DNA of 64,000 bases from the NCBI GenBank assembly GCA_963701675.1, contig OY969623.1, positions 8,432,001 to 8,496,000 on the forward strand, given 5' to 3'. The notes under the pieces were generated by a model, which was not told the origin of the DNA, made no database searches, and saw only the letters and a program-made list of their open reading frames with translations. The translations under genes and the position numbers were made by a program. This document shows positions 45,695 to 54,777 of the stretch, one piece after another. The DNA comes from G963701675 sp963701675. Lineage in GTDB: Bacteria; Planctomycetota; Planctomycetia; Gemmatales; Gemmataceae. Position 1 is the stretch's first letter, and each line of letters begins with the position of its first letter.

Positions 45695-46261
45695 TTAGCT
45701 GCCCTGGATCTTGCCGTACAGCCATGAGCGCGCGTAGGTCCAGTGCCGCTTGGCCGTCGCCTCGGAAATTCCCAACGCCTGAGCCGTATCCGGAATCGAC
45801 AGCCCCGCAAAGTAGCGTAGCTTCACGACTTGTGCCCGGAGCGGTTCTTCGGCCTCAAACTGCTTTAGAGCGTCATCCAGCGCAATCAGGTCCGTTGCGG
45901 GGGAGTTCTCCGACGCCGCAATTGCCTCGCCCGGGTCCATCTCCACCCGGCGAGCGTCTCCGCCGCGCTTTTGGCTATACTTGCGGCGGGCTTGATCGAC
46001 GAGGATCCGGCGCATGGCCTCCGCGGCCGCTGCAAAGAAGTGTCCCCGGCTATCCCACCGTTGCACCACCTCGACGTTCACCAGGCGCAGGTATGCCTCG
46101 TGAACGAGCGCCGTGGCCTGGAGCGTTTGGCCGGGCAGCTCATGTGCGAGCCGGTCGGCCGCCAGCCGCCGCAGCTCTTCATAGACAAGGGGTAGAAGAT
46201 CCTCACTCGCATGCTGATCACCTTTTTCGATCGCTGACAAGATGCGAGTCACATCGTGCAT
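45695..46261 (-). CDS. ECF-type RNA polymerase sigma factor (TIGR02999-like), kinase partner
   Basis: 188 residues. Region 2: LLPLVYEELRRLAADRLAHE and ATALVHEAYLRLVNVE. The segment WDSRGHFFAAAAEAMRRILV is a hallmark of this Planctomycete/Acidobacteria-rich group. Region 4: LRYFAGLSIPDTAQALGISE, then ATAKRHWTYARSWLYGKI. The start at 46261 lacks a strong ribosome binding site. Sigma factors of this kind often sit beside a Ser/Thr kinase, as here, and may be controlled by it instead of by an anti-sigma factor. Confidence 0.85.
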   Translation of the reverse strand: MHDVTRILSAIEKGDQHASEDLLPLVYEELRRLAADRLAHELPGQTLQATALVHEAYLRLVNVEVVQRWDSRGHFFAAAAEAMRRILVDQARRKYSQKRGGDARRVEMDPGEAIAASENSPATDLIALDDALKQFEAEEPLRAQVVKLRYFAGLSIPDTAQALGISEATAKRHWTYARSWLYGKIQGS

Positions 46262-46434
46262 GCGATTAGGGTAACCGTCGAACTACCTTGTAGCAAGCAG
46301 TTCGTAAGTGATTGCCGAGCGCTCGTTCCTATGAATCTGGAGCCAAAGCCACGTCGTCATGTATACCATGTCAAGGCCGCACTTTCGCCTCGAGTGCGGT
46401 GCTGCGTAACCTCAGTCACCACGGCGGGGATGGC

Positions 46435-47661
46435 ATGATCGAATTAGATTTGATCCACACTCTGGCGTTCGGCGGAGTTGTGTTGTTCGCGGGGTATGCG
46501 ATTCGACGCGCGGTGCCGGTCCTTGGCCGGTACAACCTGCCGGCGCCGGTCATTGGCGGACTGGTGGTTTCCCTGGCCGCGCTCGTTGCCCGCCAGTGGG
46601 ACGTGACGCTTTTTCGATTCGATACGACGTTACGTGATCCGTTGATGATTGCCTTTTTTACGACCATCGGATTCGGCGCCAGTGTCGGCCTGCTGAAAAA
46701 AGGGGGACCGCTGGTCTTGCTCTTTTTCGCCTTGAGTACGATTGCCGCTGTCCTCCAAAACGTTGTTGGAGCGGCGACAGCACACATGTTCGACCAGCCA
46801 CCGCTGTTCGGCGTGTTGTGCGGGTCAGTGACGCTCACGGGCGGCCCGGCGACTGGATTGGCCTTCGCCGACCAATTCGAAGCGGCCGGCGTGTCCGGCG
46901 CCGCGGCGATTGCCGTCGCTGCAGCGATGTTCGGCATCGTCATGGGAGGCGTGGTTGGTGCGCCCGTCGGCACACTCTTGATCGAACGCCTGAATCGGAC
47001 GCGGATGGTCGGCGTCGTCCCGCCGACGACAACGGCCGCAGAGGTGGTCGAAGCCGAACTTCCGGGCCCGCAGGAAGAAGTGCTTGTTGGCGAAGACGTC
47101 AGTGCGTTTGTGCTGCTAAAGAGCGTCGGCATGATATTGGTGGCGATGTGGGCCGGTACATGGGTCGGAGTGGGTATCACGGCACTCGGCGCAACCCTAC
47201 CGCCGTACATCGGGGCGATGCTCTTCGCCGCCGTGCTTCGTAATCTCGACGACGCCACCGGTTGGCTGGGACTCTCGCAGCAGTCCATCGACGATGTGGG
47301 CAATGTGGCCCTGTCATTCTTTCTCGTGCTGGCGATGATGACGTTGGAACTCTGGAAGATCGGCGCGGTCGCCGTGCCGCTGGTGATAATTCTCTTGGTG
47401 CAGGTGCTTCTGGTGACGGCGTATTGCTATTGGCCGATCTTCGCGATGATGGGCCGCGATTACGACGCGGCCGTAATGGCCGGAGGGTTCATCGGCTTCA
47501 TGATGGGCACGACGGCCAATGCCATGGCCAACATGGACTCGCTCGTCCGCCGTTATGGAGCGTCACCACGAGCATTTCTTGTCGTGCCCATGGTCGGCGC
47601 TTTCTTTATTGATTTCGTGAATTCTCTCATCATCCAGGGATGCCTCAATCTGTTTGCATGA
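46435..47661 (+). CDS. gltS: Sodium/glutamate symporter
   Basis: 408 residues, close to the roughly 400 of GltS. About 10-12 membrane segments, with the family hallmarks LPAPVIGGLVVSLAAL near the N-terminus, LTGGPATGLAFADQFEAAGV in the first core repeat, and GFIGFMMGTTANAMANMDSL in the second. It imports glutamate with sodium. The ATG at 46435 follows GGGGA. It lies between two sigma/kinase loci, divergent from one and convergent with the other; 14 bases separate its stop from the second kinase stop. Confidence 0.9.
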   Translation: MIELDLIHTLAFGGVVLFAGYAIRRAVPVLGRYNLPAPVIGGLVVSLAALVARQWDVTLFRFDTTLRDPLMIAFFTTIGFGASVGLLKKGGPLVLLFFALSTIAAVLQNVVGAATAHMFDQPPLFGVLCGSVTLTGGPATGLAFADQFEAAGVSGAAAIAVAAAMFGIVMGGVVGAPVGTLLIERLNRTRMVGVVPPTTTAAEVVEAELPGPQEEVLVGEDVSAFVLLKSVGMILVAMWAGTWVGVGITALGATLPPYIGAMLFAAVLRNLDDATGWLGLSQQSIDDVGNVALSFFLVLAMMTLELWKIGAVAVPLVIILLVQVLLVTAYCYWPIFAMMGRDYDAAVMAGGFIGFMMGTTANAMANMDSLVRRYGASPRAFLVVPMVGAFFIDFVNSLIIQGCLNLFA

Positions 47662-47675
47662 GGCGGATGACGTTT

Positions 47676-50459
47676 CTATTGGCTGTTCGGCGCTGCACCC
47701 AGTTTGTCTCGCCACTGAGCGGCCGCGTCCGGCTTGCCCGACGAATCATAAAGCTCCACTAACAATTCGATTGCCGCGGCAAGTAGTCGTTGTCGCTGCG
47801 TTGCAGGTAGCTGCTCCTGGTGCTTAGTCAGACCTTCGTGCCCTTTCAGCAGAAACGGCTCCGCGTCGGAATAGTTCTTTTGGCCGAGCAACGCCTCGCC
47901 CAAGACGCAGCGGACCTGGGACGTTTCCCAGTCGTCGCTGCCGAGTGCTTCATTTATGGCAAGGGCTTCACGGAGGAGCGGCTCGGCATCGGTGTATTTG
48001 TGTTGCCTCAGCAGGTTTCGTCCCAGGTGGGCAAGACACGCAGCAACTCTGAAGTGGTTCGATCCGAATTGGTCTCGCGTTAACCGTTCCATGTCTCGCA
48101 GAAGTTGTTCCGCCTTCGCAAACTCGTTGGCTTTCTCCCACGCGCTGGCCAACAGCGTGATGCTTTGGAGGGTACGCGGGTGGTCGTCGCCTAGTTTGAT
48201 TCGGCGCAGCTTCAGTGCTTCTTCGTGGAGTGCTATGCCCTCGACCAATTGACCGGCCTCGATGTAAGAATGTGCCAATCCCACCATATCGCTAATGGTA
48301 TCGGGATGGTCCCAGCCGCGCGAAGACTTGAACAGCTCCAAGGATTGACGCCGGAGGCTGATGGCCAGAGGATGTCGGCCCTGGCGCCCATAAAGTCCGG
48401 CGAGGCCGCCCATACACGATAGGGTGTTGGCATGATCCGGACCGAGCGTGTTCCGCATCAAAGGCAACAGCTCCTCGCAAAGCATGACCGCATCATCGAT
48501 TCGGTCAGCCAGATTATATCCCGTTGCGAGTCCCCACATGCTGTCGAGCGTCTCCGGGTGATCCGGTCCCCAGGCCAACTTTTGAAGGGGCAAAACCTCC
48601 TCGTGTAGCATCAACGCATCGGTGAGGTTGGTTCCACCGTGATATGCCTCCATGAGGATGTCCCTACTGATCCGCAGATCCGGGTCGTCGGGCGCGTTAG
48701 AACTCCGGCGTAAGCGCAGGATTTCCCGGTTTAGCTGAAGAGCGTCGTTAAGCTGGCCGGCTTCATAGTAGGCCTTCGCAAGATACCGCATGGAAGTAAG
48801 CACATTGGGGTCTTCAGGACTGCGGTGCGATTTCTCTAGACCCATCGCACGTTCCAAATGGGGCACTGCCAAGCGAGGCTCTCCTAGCCCTAGATAGGCG
48901 TCCCCAATGGCGTTGCGAATGGCAGCTTCCACAAGTGGTTGATTTTGAAAGCGATGCCCAATGCGCTCGGCCGCACGGTCGACTGCTTGCTTGACGGTGA
49001 TGTTCGGCGTAACCGATTGCCGTTGCAGCGCTTGTTGATCGGTGTCGGCAATCCGGATCACGTCGTTCTGAAAGAAATCGTTGACCGCTTTAGCGATCGC
49101 GGCTGCTTCGTCGGCGCGTTCTCCTGCGGCCACGGCTTTGTCGCGGTCTCCTTTGGCGTCCTTCTCGGCGCAAAGCGCCCATACGGCTAGCGCGGTGCTC
49201 ACGGCGATGCCGGCAACAAGGACGACGAACACGCTTGCCGCCGCGATGACCGGAACCCGGTTTCGGCAAACGAACTTCTTTAGCTGGTACGCCCGGCTTG
49301 GCGGGCCTGCGAGGACGGGCTCGGTACTCAGAAACCGACGAACATCCTCCGCCAGCGCCGACGCTGTTTCATAGCGCCGTGACCGGTCCTTCTCTAAACA
49401 TTTCAACACGATTCAATCCAATTCGCCGCGAACTTCCCTAGCGAACTTTGCCAAATCGGCCTTGGCGGCCAGGCGCAAACTCGGCGCCGCCGGCTCCTCT
49501 TCACGGATGATTCGCAGCATTTCAAGAATGGGCGTTTCTCGCGTGCGAGCTCGGCCGAACGGCGTGGCACCCGTGAGCAACTCGTACAAGATGACGCCCA
49601 ATGCGTAAACGTCGCTGCGCGTGTCGATGTCGAGCGCCGTCAGATCGGCCTGTTCCGGGCTCATGTATTCCGGCGTGCCGACGAGCATGCCCACTTCGGT
49701 TTGCATCGTCGTTCGCGGTTCCAGCGCCTTGGCTACGCCGAAGTCGATGACCTTCGGCGCCGGTATGCCGTCATACTCCGCTACCAGCAGGTTGGACGGT
49801 TTCAGGTCGCGGTGGATTATCCCTTTCTGGTGTGCGTGCTGCACTGCCTGGCAAACCCGGATGTATAATTCCAGCCGCGAACGCAAATTCAACCGATGCT
49901 CATTGGCGTAGTTGGTGATGGGTACGCCACGGACCAATTCCATCACGAAAAACGGCCGGCTGTCTTCGGTGACGCCGCAGTCGAAGACGCGAGCGATGTA
50001 TGGATGGTCCATCAAGGCGAGGGCCTGCCGTTCGGCGTCGAAGCGAGCCAGGATCGGCCCGGAATCGATGCCGGGACGTAAGACCTTGATCGCTACCTCT
50101 TGATTCAATCGGGGATGGAGCGCGCGATAGACTCTGCCCATGCCGCCCCGACCCAACTCGTCGATAATGCGATAATCGGAAATGGCTGAACCCGGTTGCG
50201 GGATGTTGTCCGGTTCACGGGCCGGGCTTGAGGTCGGCGCGCCCGCGCCCTCGAGAGCACGGACCAACGCCGGATGAAAGTCCATGTTAGTCGCGGCCGG
50301 CGATCGCAAGGCCGCGACGAAACGGTCCGACAGAGTGTTGAGCGTTTCAAGGCAGGTTGGACAGTTCGCCAAGTGGTCGTTTATCGTCTCGGCCTCGGCA
50401 TCGGAGAGCGCGCCGTTCGAGTAGCCTTCCAATTGATGGGCGAGCGGACATTTCTTCAT
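47676..50459 (-). CDS. Ser/Thr protein kinase with zinc-finger-like N-terminus and TPR tail, split by an in-frame TGA
   Basis: Residues 1-45 contain an anti-sigma-type C...H...C-x-x-C motif (CPLAHQLE...HLANCPTCLE). Kinase domain about 90-330: DELGRGGMGRVYRAL, VAIKVLRPG, HRDLKPSN and DFGVAKALEP. Then the frame reads EVRGELD-stop-IVLKCLEKDRSRRYETA (TGA at 49413-49415). The neighbouring kinase has Trp at this position (GELDWIVMKCLEKE). The frame then continues with a membrane helix (VIAAASVFVVLVAGIAVST) and TPRs to 47676. As written, only a soluble kinase of 348 residues is made unless UGA is read through. Confidence 0.8.
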
Positions 50460-50552
50460 GGCGCGGTCCTCCGCCTAATTGATCGGGACCGTCTTACGCG
50501 GCGGCTATTGACCGTCACGTTAATAAAGTGCGCGTTCACTATGTCAGGGAAT

Positions 50553-50610
50553 GTGGGGCACGATTCCAATCGTGCCGGCTATCAGGCACGATCGGAATCG
50601 TGCCCCACAG
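50553..50610. repeat. Long inverted repeat between sigma and kinase genes
   Basis: A 25-base arm at 50553-50577 (beginning TGTGGGGCACGATTCC) pairs with 50586-50610 with one mismatch; the loop is GGCTATCA. It lies in the 198-base gap between the ECF gene and the kinase. It may act as a terminator or be a small mobile palindromic repeat. The sequence hints at a dispersed genomic family. Confidence 0.65.
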
Positions 50611-50657
50611 CCCGTCACAGTTCGCCGTAGTCGACGCGCCCTTTATCAACATGAGAG

Positions 50658-51265
50658 TCAATAACCGGGGTCGCCCATCAGTTCACCCATTTCTTCGCGC
50701 AACCGGCGGACGATGCGGAACTTCGCCTGGTGAACGGCATTGGCGGCCATGCCCAGTTCCGTGGCAACCTCCGGCGCGGGAACGCCGTCCACCGTCATGC
50801 GCCAAAACGCCTTCCAAGTGCGTTCTTCATACTCGGGGCGAATGAGTTCCAGCGCACGATGCAATAGCCCGTGCTCCTGAACTCCCGTCTCGTCGGTCGG
50901 TTCATCCTCGGGCACGGTCTCGAGTAGTTTCCGCGCATCGGTTCCGCCGACGGCTTGGGCACCGCCCACGTGCTTGCGGAAATGATCGCATGCCTTGTTT
51001 CGTGTGACAGTCCATAGCCAGCGGCGGAAGGCGCCGACACTTTCGCCTCGCTGAAACCCGTCGATGTTTTCGGAAACCGCCTTCCAAACCTCCTGAACGA
51101 CGTCGGCGGCATCCTCGGGCTCCAACCCCGCTTTTCGCGCCAGAAAAACACCAGCGGACCGTACACGGTCACGATTTGCTGCCATGCCCTTGAATCGTGA
51201 CAACGAACACGCTCGAGCAGGCTCAAGGATGTTGAGGCAATCGAGATTGGCGCTTGGTCGGTCAT
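50658..51265 (-). CDS. ECF sigma factor paired with the interrupted kinase, frameshifted
   Basis: About 203 residues after correction. The start frame (ATG 51265) reads TSLSLLERVRCHDSRAWQQI and VTVYGPLVFFWR, then breaks. The second frame resumes as ARKAGLEPEDAADVVQEVWK, with region 2 helices and region 4 APEVATELGMAANAVHQAKF. Adding one G at about 51140 gives YGPLVFFWARKAGLEPEDAA, the normal family sequence. So a G run is one base short. Both members of this sigma/kinase locus are therefore broken, which could be genuine joint decay or sequence error. Confidence 0.75.
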
Positions 51266-51404
51266 TTGGATTGAGCTTACATCCACAAATCCCAATGAGC
51301 AAGCATCTTCTGCCCGCGTTGGTTTTGGCGTAAGAGCGTTTCGATCATTCTGCTGTTGGAGGATTCAAATCATTCATTAACTTCACTTTTCGAAGGGACG
51401 ATCC

Positions 51405-53066
51405 ATGCCGCGGCAGAACAAAAACAAGATAAGACTCAATGTGGAATCACTGGAAGCGCGGCGGCTGTTATCCGTCTTCGCCGACTTTAACGGCGACGGC
51501 CGCGATGACATGGCCGTGGGCATCCCGTTCGAAGACCTGGGCACGGTCGAGGACGCCGGCGCGGTACTCGTGGTATATGGGACGGCCACCGGTCTAAACT
51601 CGACCGGCAGCCAAGTCTGGACCCAGGACGTGCCCAATGTTCCCGACACCGGTGAGGCTGGCGACAAATTCGGCGACGCCTTGGCCGGGGGCGATTTCAA
51701 CGGCGATGGTTTTGCCGACCTCGCCATTGGTGTACCCAATGAGAGCATTGGCGCCGGTCAAACCGGCGCCGTGAATATCATCTACGGCTCGGCAATTGGT
51801 TTGCTCGCCACCGCTACGGATAAGTTATGGCATCAAGACAGCCCACGCGTTCGTGAAATCAACGAAACCGGCGATCACTTCGGTAACGCGTTAGCGGCCG
51901 GCGATTTCAATGGCGACGGTTTAACGGATTTGGCGGTCGGCGTTCCCAACGAAGACCTCGGCGTCAACAACTCTGCAGGGACTATGGCAGTTTTCTACGG
52001 CGGTCCCGGCGGCATTAGCGCGGTAGGAAATCAGAACATCCATCTTGATTCCGGGCTACTAGGCGAGGGACAAGCAAATGCAAACTTCGGAACCACCTTG
52101 TCGTCTGGTGACTTTAACGGCGATGGCCGCGATGATCTCTCTATCGGGATCCCTTCTTTTGATGTCGGCTTCGAATCTAACGCGGGTTCGGTCAGCGTGG
52201 TGTATGGCTCGGCATCGGGGATTACTGCCGCGGGCAGCCAATTCTGGAATCAAGACAGCACCGGGATTACAGGGGGCGCCGAATCTGTAGATCAGTTCGG
52301 CTCTGCGGTGGCGGCGGGTGATTTCAACGGCGATGGTCGCAGCGATCTGGCCATCGGGGTCGAGGGCGAGGGACTCGGCGCGATCGGCGAGTACGAGGGA
52401 TTCGTCCACGTGCTCTACGGGACGGCGTCCGGCATTACGGCGACGGGCAGTGACGCCTTCAGTCAAAGTGACGTCGGCGGCACCTCCGAAATCAATGACT
52501 TCTTTGGTGGTGCGCTCGCGGCCGCGGATTTCAACGGCGATGGGCGTCATGACCTGGCAGTCGGGGCCCGTTTTGAAAATCTCGGCCTAAACATCTCTGC
52601 GGGCGTGGTACACGTCGTCTTCGGAAGTGCTGCGGGAATCAATGTCGCTTCCGGCATTGAAATCCGGCAGGAGGATGTGGGCGTCGGCGAGCAGTCGGAA
52701 ACAGAAGATATTTTCGGATATGCACTGGGAACCGGCGACTTCAACGGCAACGGCAAAGCGGACTTGGCAATGGCCGCGCCCGGGCAAAATATCGGGACCG
52801 AAGACGACGCCGGGCGCGTGCTTGTCATGTACGGCACTACGTCAGGTGCGCTCACGGGTGGCCAGGCGTGGGATGAGGGTTCTCCCGGCATTTCCGGCGG
52901 AATCGAGCCTGGAGATTTCTTCGGCGGCGGACTCGACTCCGGCGGTGGCAAGTCGGTGCCCGGTGGCGGCAGACACCACCTCGCTCGCCTCATCACCGCG
53001 GATTTCGGAACCGAATCAGCACTAACAACACTAAACAAACGGCGCTTCCTGGGTCGTCGGCGCTAG
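51405..53066 (+). CDS. FG-GAP-repeat (integrin alpha-like) surface protein
   Basis: 553 residues. N-terminal V-E-S-L-E-A-R-R-L-L-S motif at about residues 12-22. Seven or so FG-GAP blades follow, each with a Ca-binding loop such as GDFNGDGFADLAIGVPNE and a spacer LVVYGTATGL. The last blade is degenerate (GDFFGGGLDSGGGKSVPGGG) and the C-terminus is basic (LNKRRFLGRRR). Predicted beta-propeller at the cell surface. AAGGGA precedes the ATG. A strong hairpin at 53125-53155 follows. Confidence 0.85.
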   Translation: MPRQNKNKIRLNVESLEARRLLSVFADFNGDGRDDMAVGIPFEDLGTVEDAGAVLVVYGTATGLNSTGSQVWTQDVPNVPDTGEAGDKFGDALAGGDFNGDGFADLAIGVPNESIGAGQTGAVNIIYGSAIGLLATATDKLWHQDSPRVREINETGDHFGNALAAGDFNGDGLTDLAVGVPNEDLGVNNSAGTMAVFYGGPGGISAVGNQNIHLDSGLLGEGQANANFGTTLSSGDFNGDGRDDLSIGIPSFDVGFESNAGSVSVVYGSASGITAAGSQFWNQDSTGITGGAESVDQFGSAVAAGDFNGDGRSDLAIGVEGEGLGAIGEYEGFVHVLYGTASGITATGSDAFSQSDVGGTSEINDFFGGALAAADFNGDGRHDLAVGARFENLGLNISAGVVHVVFGSAAGINVASGIEIRQEDVGVGEQSETEDIFGYALGTGDFNGNGKADLAMAAPGQNIGTEDDAGRVLVMYGTTSGALTGGQAWDEGSPGISGGIEPGDFFGGGLDSGGGKSVPGGGRHHLARLITADFGTESALTTLNKRRFLGRRR

Positions 53067-53124
53067 CCGGCTGCGGAGTGCTAGTATTCGCGCGTTACAA
53101 CGCTGCCACCGCGGCGCAAAACGA

Positions 53125-53155
53125 TGGGCCGCACTTACATCGTAAGTGCGGCCCA
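53125..53155. terminator. Bidirectional hairpin terminator
   Basis: TGGGCCGCACTTAC (53125-53138) and GTAAGTGCGGCCCA (53142-53155) are perfect complements around ATC. It lies between the convergent genes ending at 53066 (+) and 53183 (-). Confidence 0.75.
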
Positions 53156-53182
53156 CCTCTAGTTCCCTCTCTTGGGATTGTT

Positions 53183-53581
53183 CTATTTCCTTCGGAAGAC
53201 ACCGCTGAGTATCACGACCTCGTCCTCCGCGCGAACTAGCTCGATAATTGAGCCCGGTCGCGGCCCATCCGTTTCCGCCGCGCCGCTTGCGACGAACATC
53301 CCCGCTCCCACCGAATTGATGCGAAAAGTACCGACGAACTGACCGTCAACAAAAGTCAGCAACATCTCGCTGGTGCTGACTTGTGCCACTTGAATGACAA
53401 GTGCTGCCTGACCCGTTGAGTCAATTGACCAGATTGCGCGACCGGAAGCGTCCTGATCACCACGCTGCCCGAAAAGCCTTGCCTGCAATGTCGCATCAGC
53501 GGCAGCGGCGCTTGTCGCTGTTGCTAGCAGAATTGCAACCGCAACAACAAAGATGCCCTTCGCCAAAACTCTGTCGTACAT
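53183..53581 (-). CDS. Small secreted protein, first of a paralogous pair
   Basis: 132 residues with GGAGGTG before the ATG. Signal peptide: KGIFVVAVAILLATATSAAA, cleaved near ADA. The mature part is beta-rich: GQRGDQDASGRAIWSIDS, VAQVSTSEMLLTFVDGQFVG and ending VVILSGVFRRK. It is exactly as long as the product of 53877-54275 and follows the same plan. Probably a small exported beta-sandwich protein; function unknown. Confidence 0.7.
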   Translation of the reverse strand: MYDRVLAKGIFVVAVAILLATATSAAAADATLQARLFGQRGDQDASGRAIWSIDSTGQAALVIQVAQVSTSEMLLTFVDGQFVGTFRINSVGAGMFVASGAAETDGPRPGSIIELVRAEDEVVILSGVFRRK

Positions 53582-53876
53582 TGAACACCTCCATCCGTAT
53601 TAGGTTCCTAGTCGAGAAGATACCACTCAACCAACATGCAATCGACGGGCCGAATCTCTCGGATCGTGTGCTCCGCCAATCCTCGTCGTCCGGCGGCGAA
53701 ACTCGACGACAAACCAAGAGAATAAATTCACAAGGCTGAATCCAAGGTAATCCCATCGAGATTGGTGCGCGAATTGCAGCTTGGTCATCTCATATTGCAA
53801 TTAGGTTGGGTGTCGCGCCATTACTCAGAAACAGGAGAGGTGTAACTACACTGTTCGCCTGGAAGGATGGAGAGCA

Positions 53877-54275
53877 ATGAACGCGAAACGCAAGCTCGTG
53901 TGGTTTGTCACAACCTGTTGTATGCTCGGCCTTGTTGGGCTAGCCGCTGCCGGAACGACGACCCTGTCGGCTCACCTCGATGGAGTTGCCGATCCGCGGG
54001 CCGAGGGGCGGGCCTCGTTGGAGGCCGGCGACGGCCAAGTATTCCTGAGCGTGATGGTGACCAATGTCGCAGCGACAGACCTCGCTTCTGTGTTTGTCGA
54101 GGGCGAATTCATCGGCCAGATTGACATCAGGGAGGATGGAGTTGGCCTTTTGGAGGTTGGAGCGCATGAATCGGATATGCCGCGACTAAAACCGGGGTCC
54201 ACAATCGCGGTGTACGATGCCACGCAGGCCGACGTGCAAGCGCCCTTGTTACTCGGCACTTTCCGAGCGAAGTAG
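53877..54275 (+). CDS. Small secreted protein, second of a paralogous pair
   Basis: 132 residues with GGAGAG before the ATG. Signal peptide: LVWFVTTCCMLGLVGLAAAG. Mature part: LDGVADPRAEGRASLEAGDG, VTNVAATDLASVFVEGEFIG, MPRLKPGSTIAVYDA and ending LLLGTFRAK. Shared with the divergent neighbour: 'GRA...', 'FV-G-F-G', 'PGS.I' and the '-G-FR-K' end. The two genes diverge from a common 295-base promoter region, suggesting joint regulation. Confidence 0.7.
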   Translation: MNAKRKLVWFVTTCCMLGLVGLAAAGTTTLSAHLDGVADPRAEGRASLEAGDGQVFLSVMVTNVAATDLASVFVEGEFIGQIDIREDGVGLLEVGAHESDMPRLKPGSTIAVYDATQADVQAPLLLGTFRAK

Positions 54276-54297
54276 CGTGGTGATAGGGCTGTAGGGG

Positions 54298-54342
54298 GAG
54301 CAAGGCGCGTTAACGCCCAAGGTGTTAACGCGCCGCTCTTTC
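54298..54342 (+). terminator. Intrinsic terminator of the secreted-protein gene
   Basis: GAGC-AA-GGCGCGTTAAC pairs with GTTAACGCGCC-GCTC, followed by TTTCTC. It lies 25 bases after the stop of 53877-54275. Confidence 0.75.
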
Positions 54343-54380
54343 TCAATGTCAGGTTCGGCTCTTCTCACTCCGGAGAGTTG

Positions 54381-54722
54381 ATGGTGGAATCACTACTAGG
54401 CGGCCTGATTATTTCGATCGGCTTCTCGTCAGCCCTCGCGTACGTACCCTTGCAGGTCTACACCGCTATCAGTTGGCGAGGGATCTGGCGAATCGCGGCG
54501 CTCGTGCCGATCGTGCTAATGGTCCCGGTTTTCGTCTCCACTGCTTATGCCTTCGCACAGGAGAGTAATCTGTGGCCGATCGTGATGATCTTTGCCACGC
54601 CGGTCGCCACGGGCTACTTGGGTATCCTCATAGTCCTTCGGCGCCTGACGGTGCCGGCAACTTGGCCTGAGTTTCATTTCGTCGAGCACTCCTTAACGCA
54701 CTTACAGCATCAGAAACCCTAG
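54381..54722 (+). CDS. Small membrane protein
   Basis: 113 residues with GGAGAG before the ATG. Three hydrophobic segments: LLGGLIISIGFSSALAYVPL, ALVPIVLMVPVFVSTAYAF and VMIFATPVATGYLGILIVL. The C-terminus ends in His/Gln residues (HSLTHLQHQKP). No family recognised. Confidence 0.55.
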   Translation: MVESLLGGLIISIGFSSALAYVPLQVYTAISWRGIWRIAALVPIVLMVPVFVSTAYAFAQESNLWPIVMIFATPVATGYLGILIVLRRLTVPATWPEFHFVEHSLTHLQHQKP

Positions 54723-54777
54723 CTATCCGCACCCATTCCGCCGATTTCGCTCGCACTACTGAAAAAGTTCGGAAAAA

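Noticed and set aside
46416..47303. Long antisense frame (295 residues)
   Set aside because: Shadow of gltS; Ser/Thr/Pro-rich translation of GC-rich DNA without a ribosome binding site.
49413..49415. TGA as selenocysteine or reassigned Trp codon
   Set aside because: No selenocysteine element is visible after the codon, and other genes in the window use TGA as a normal stop (for example 2764-2766).
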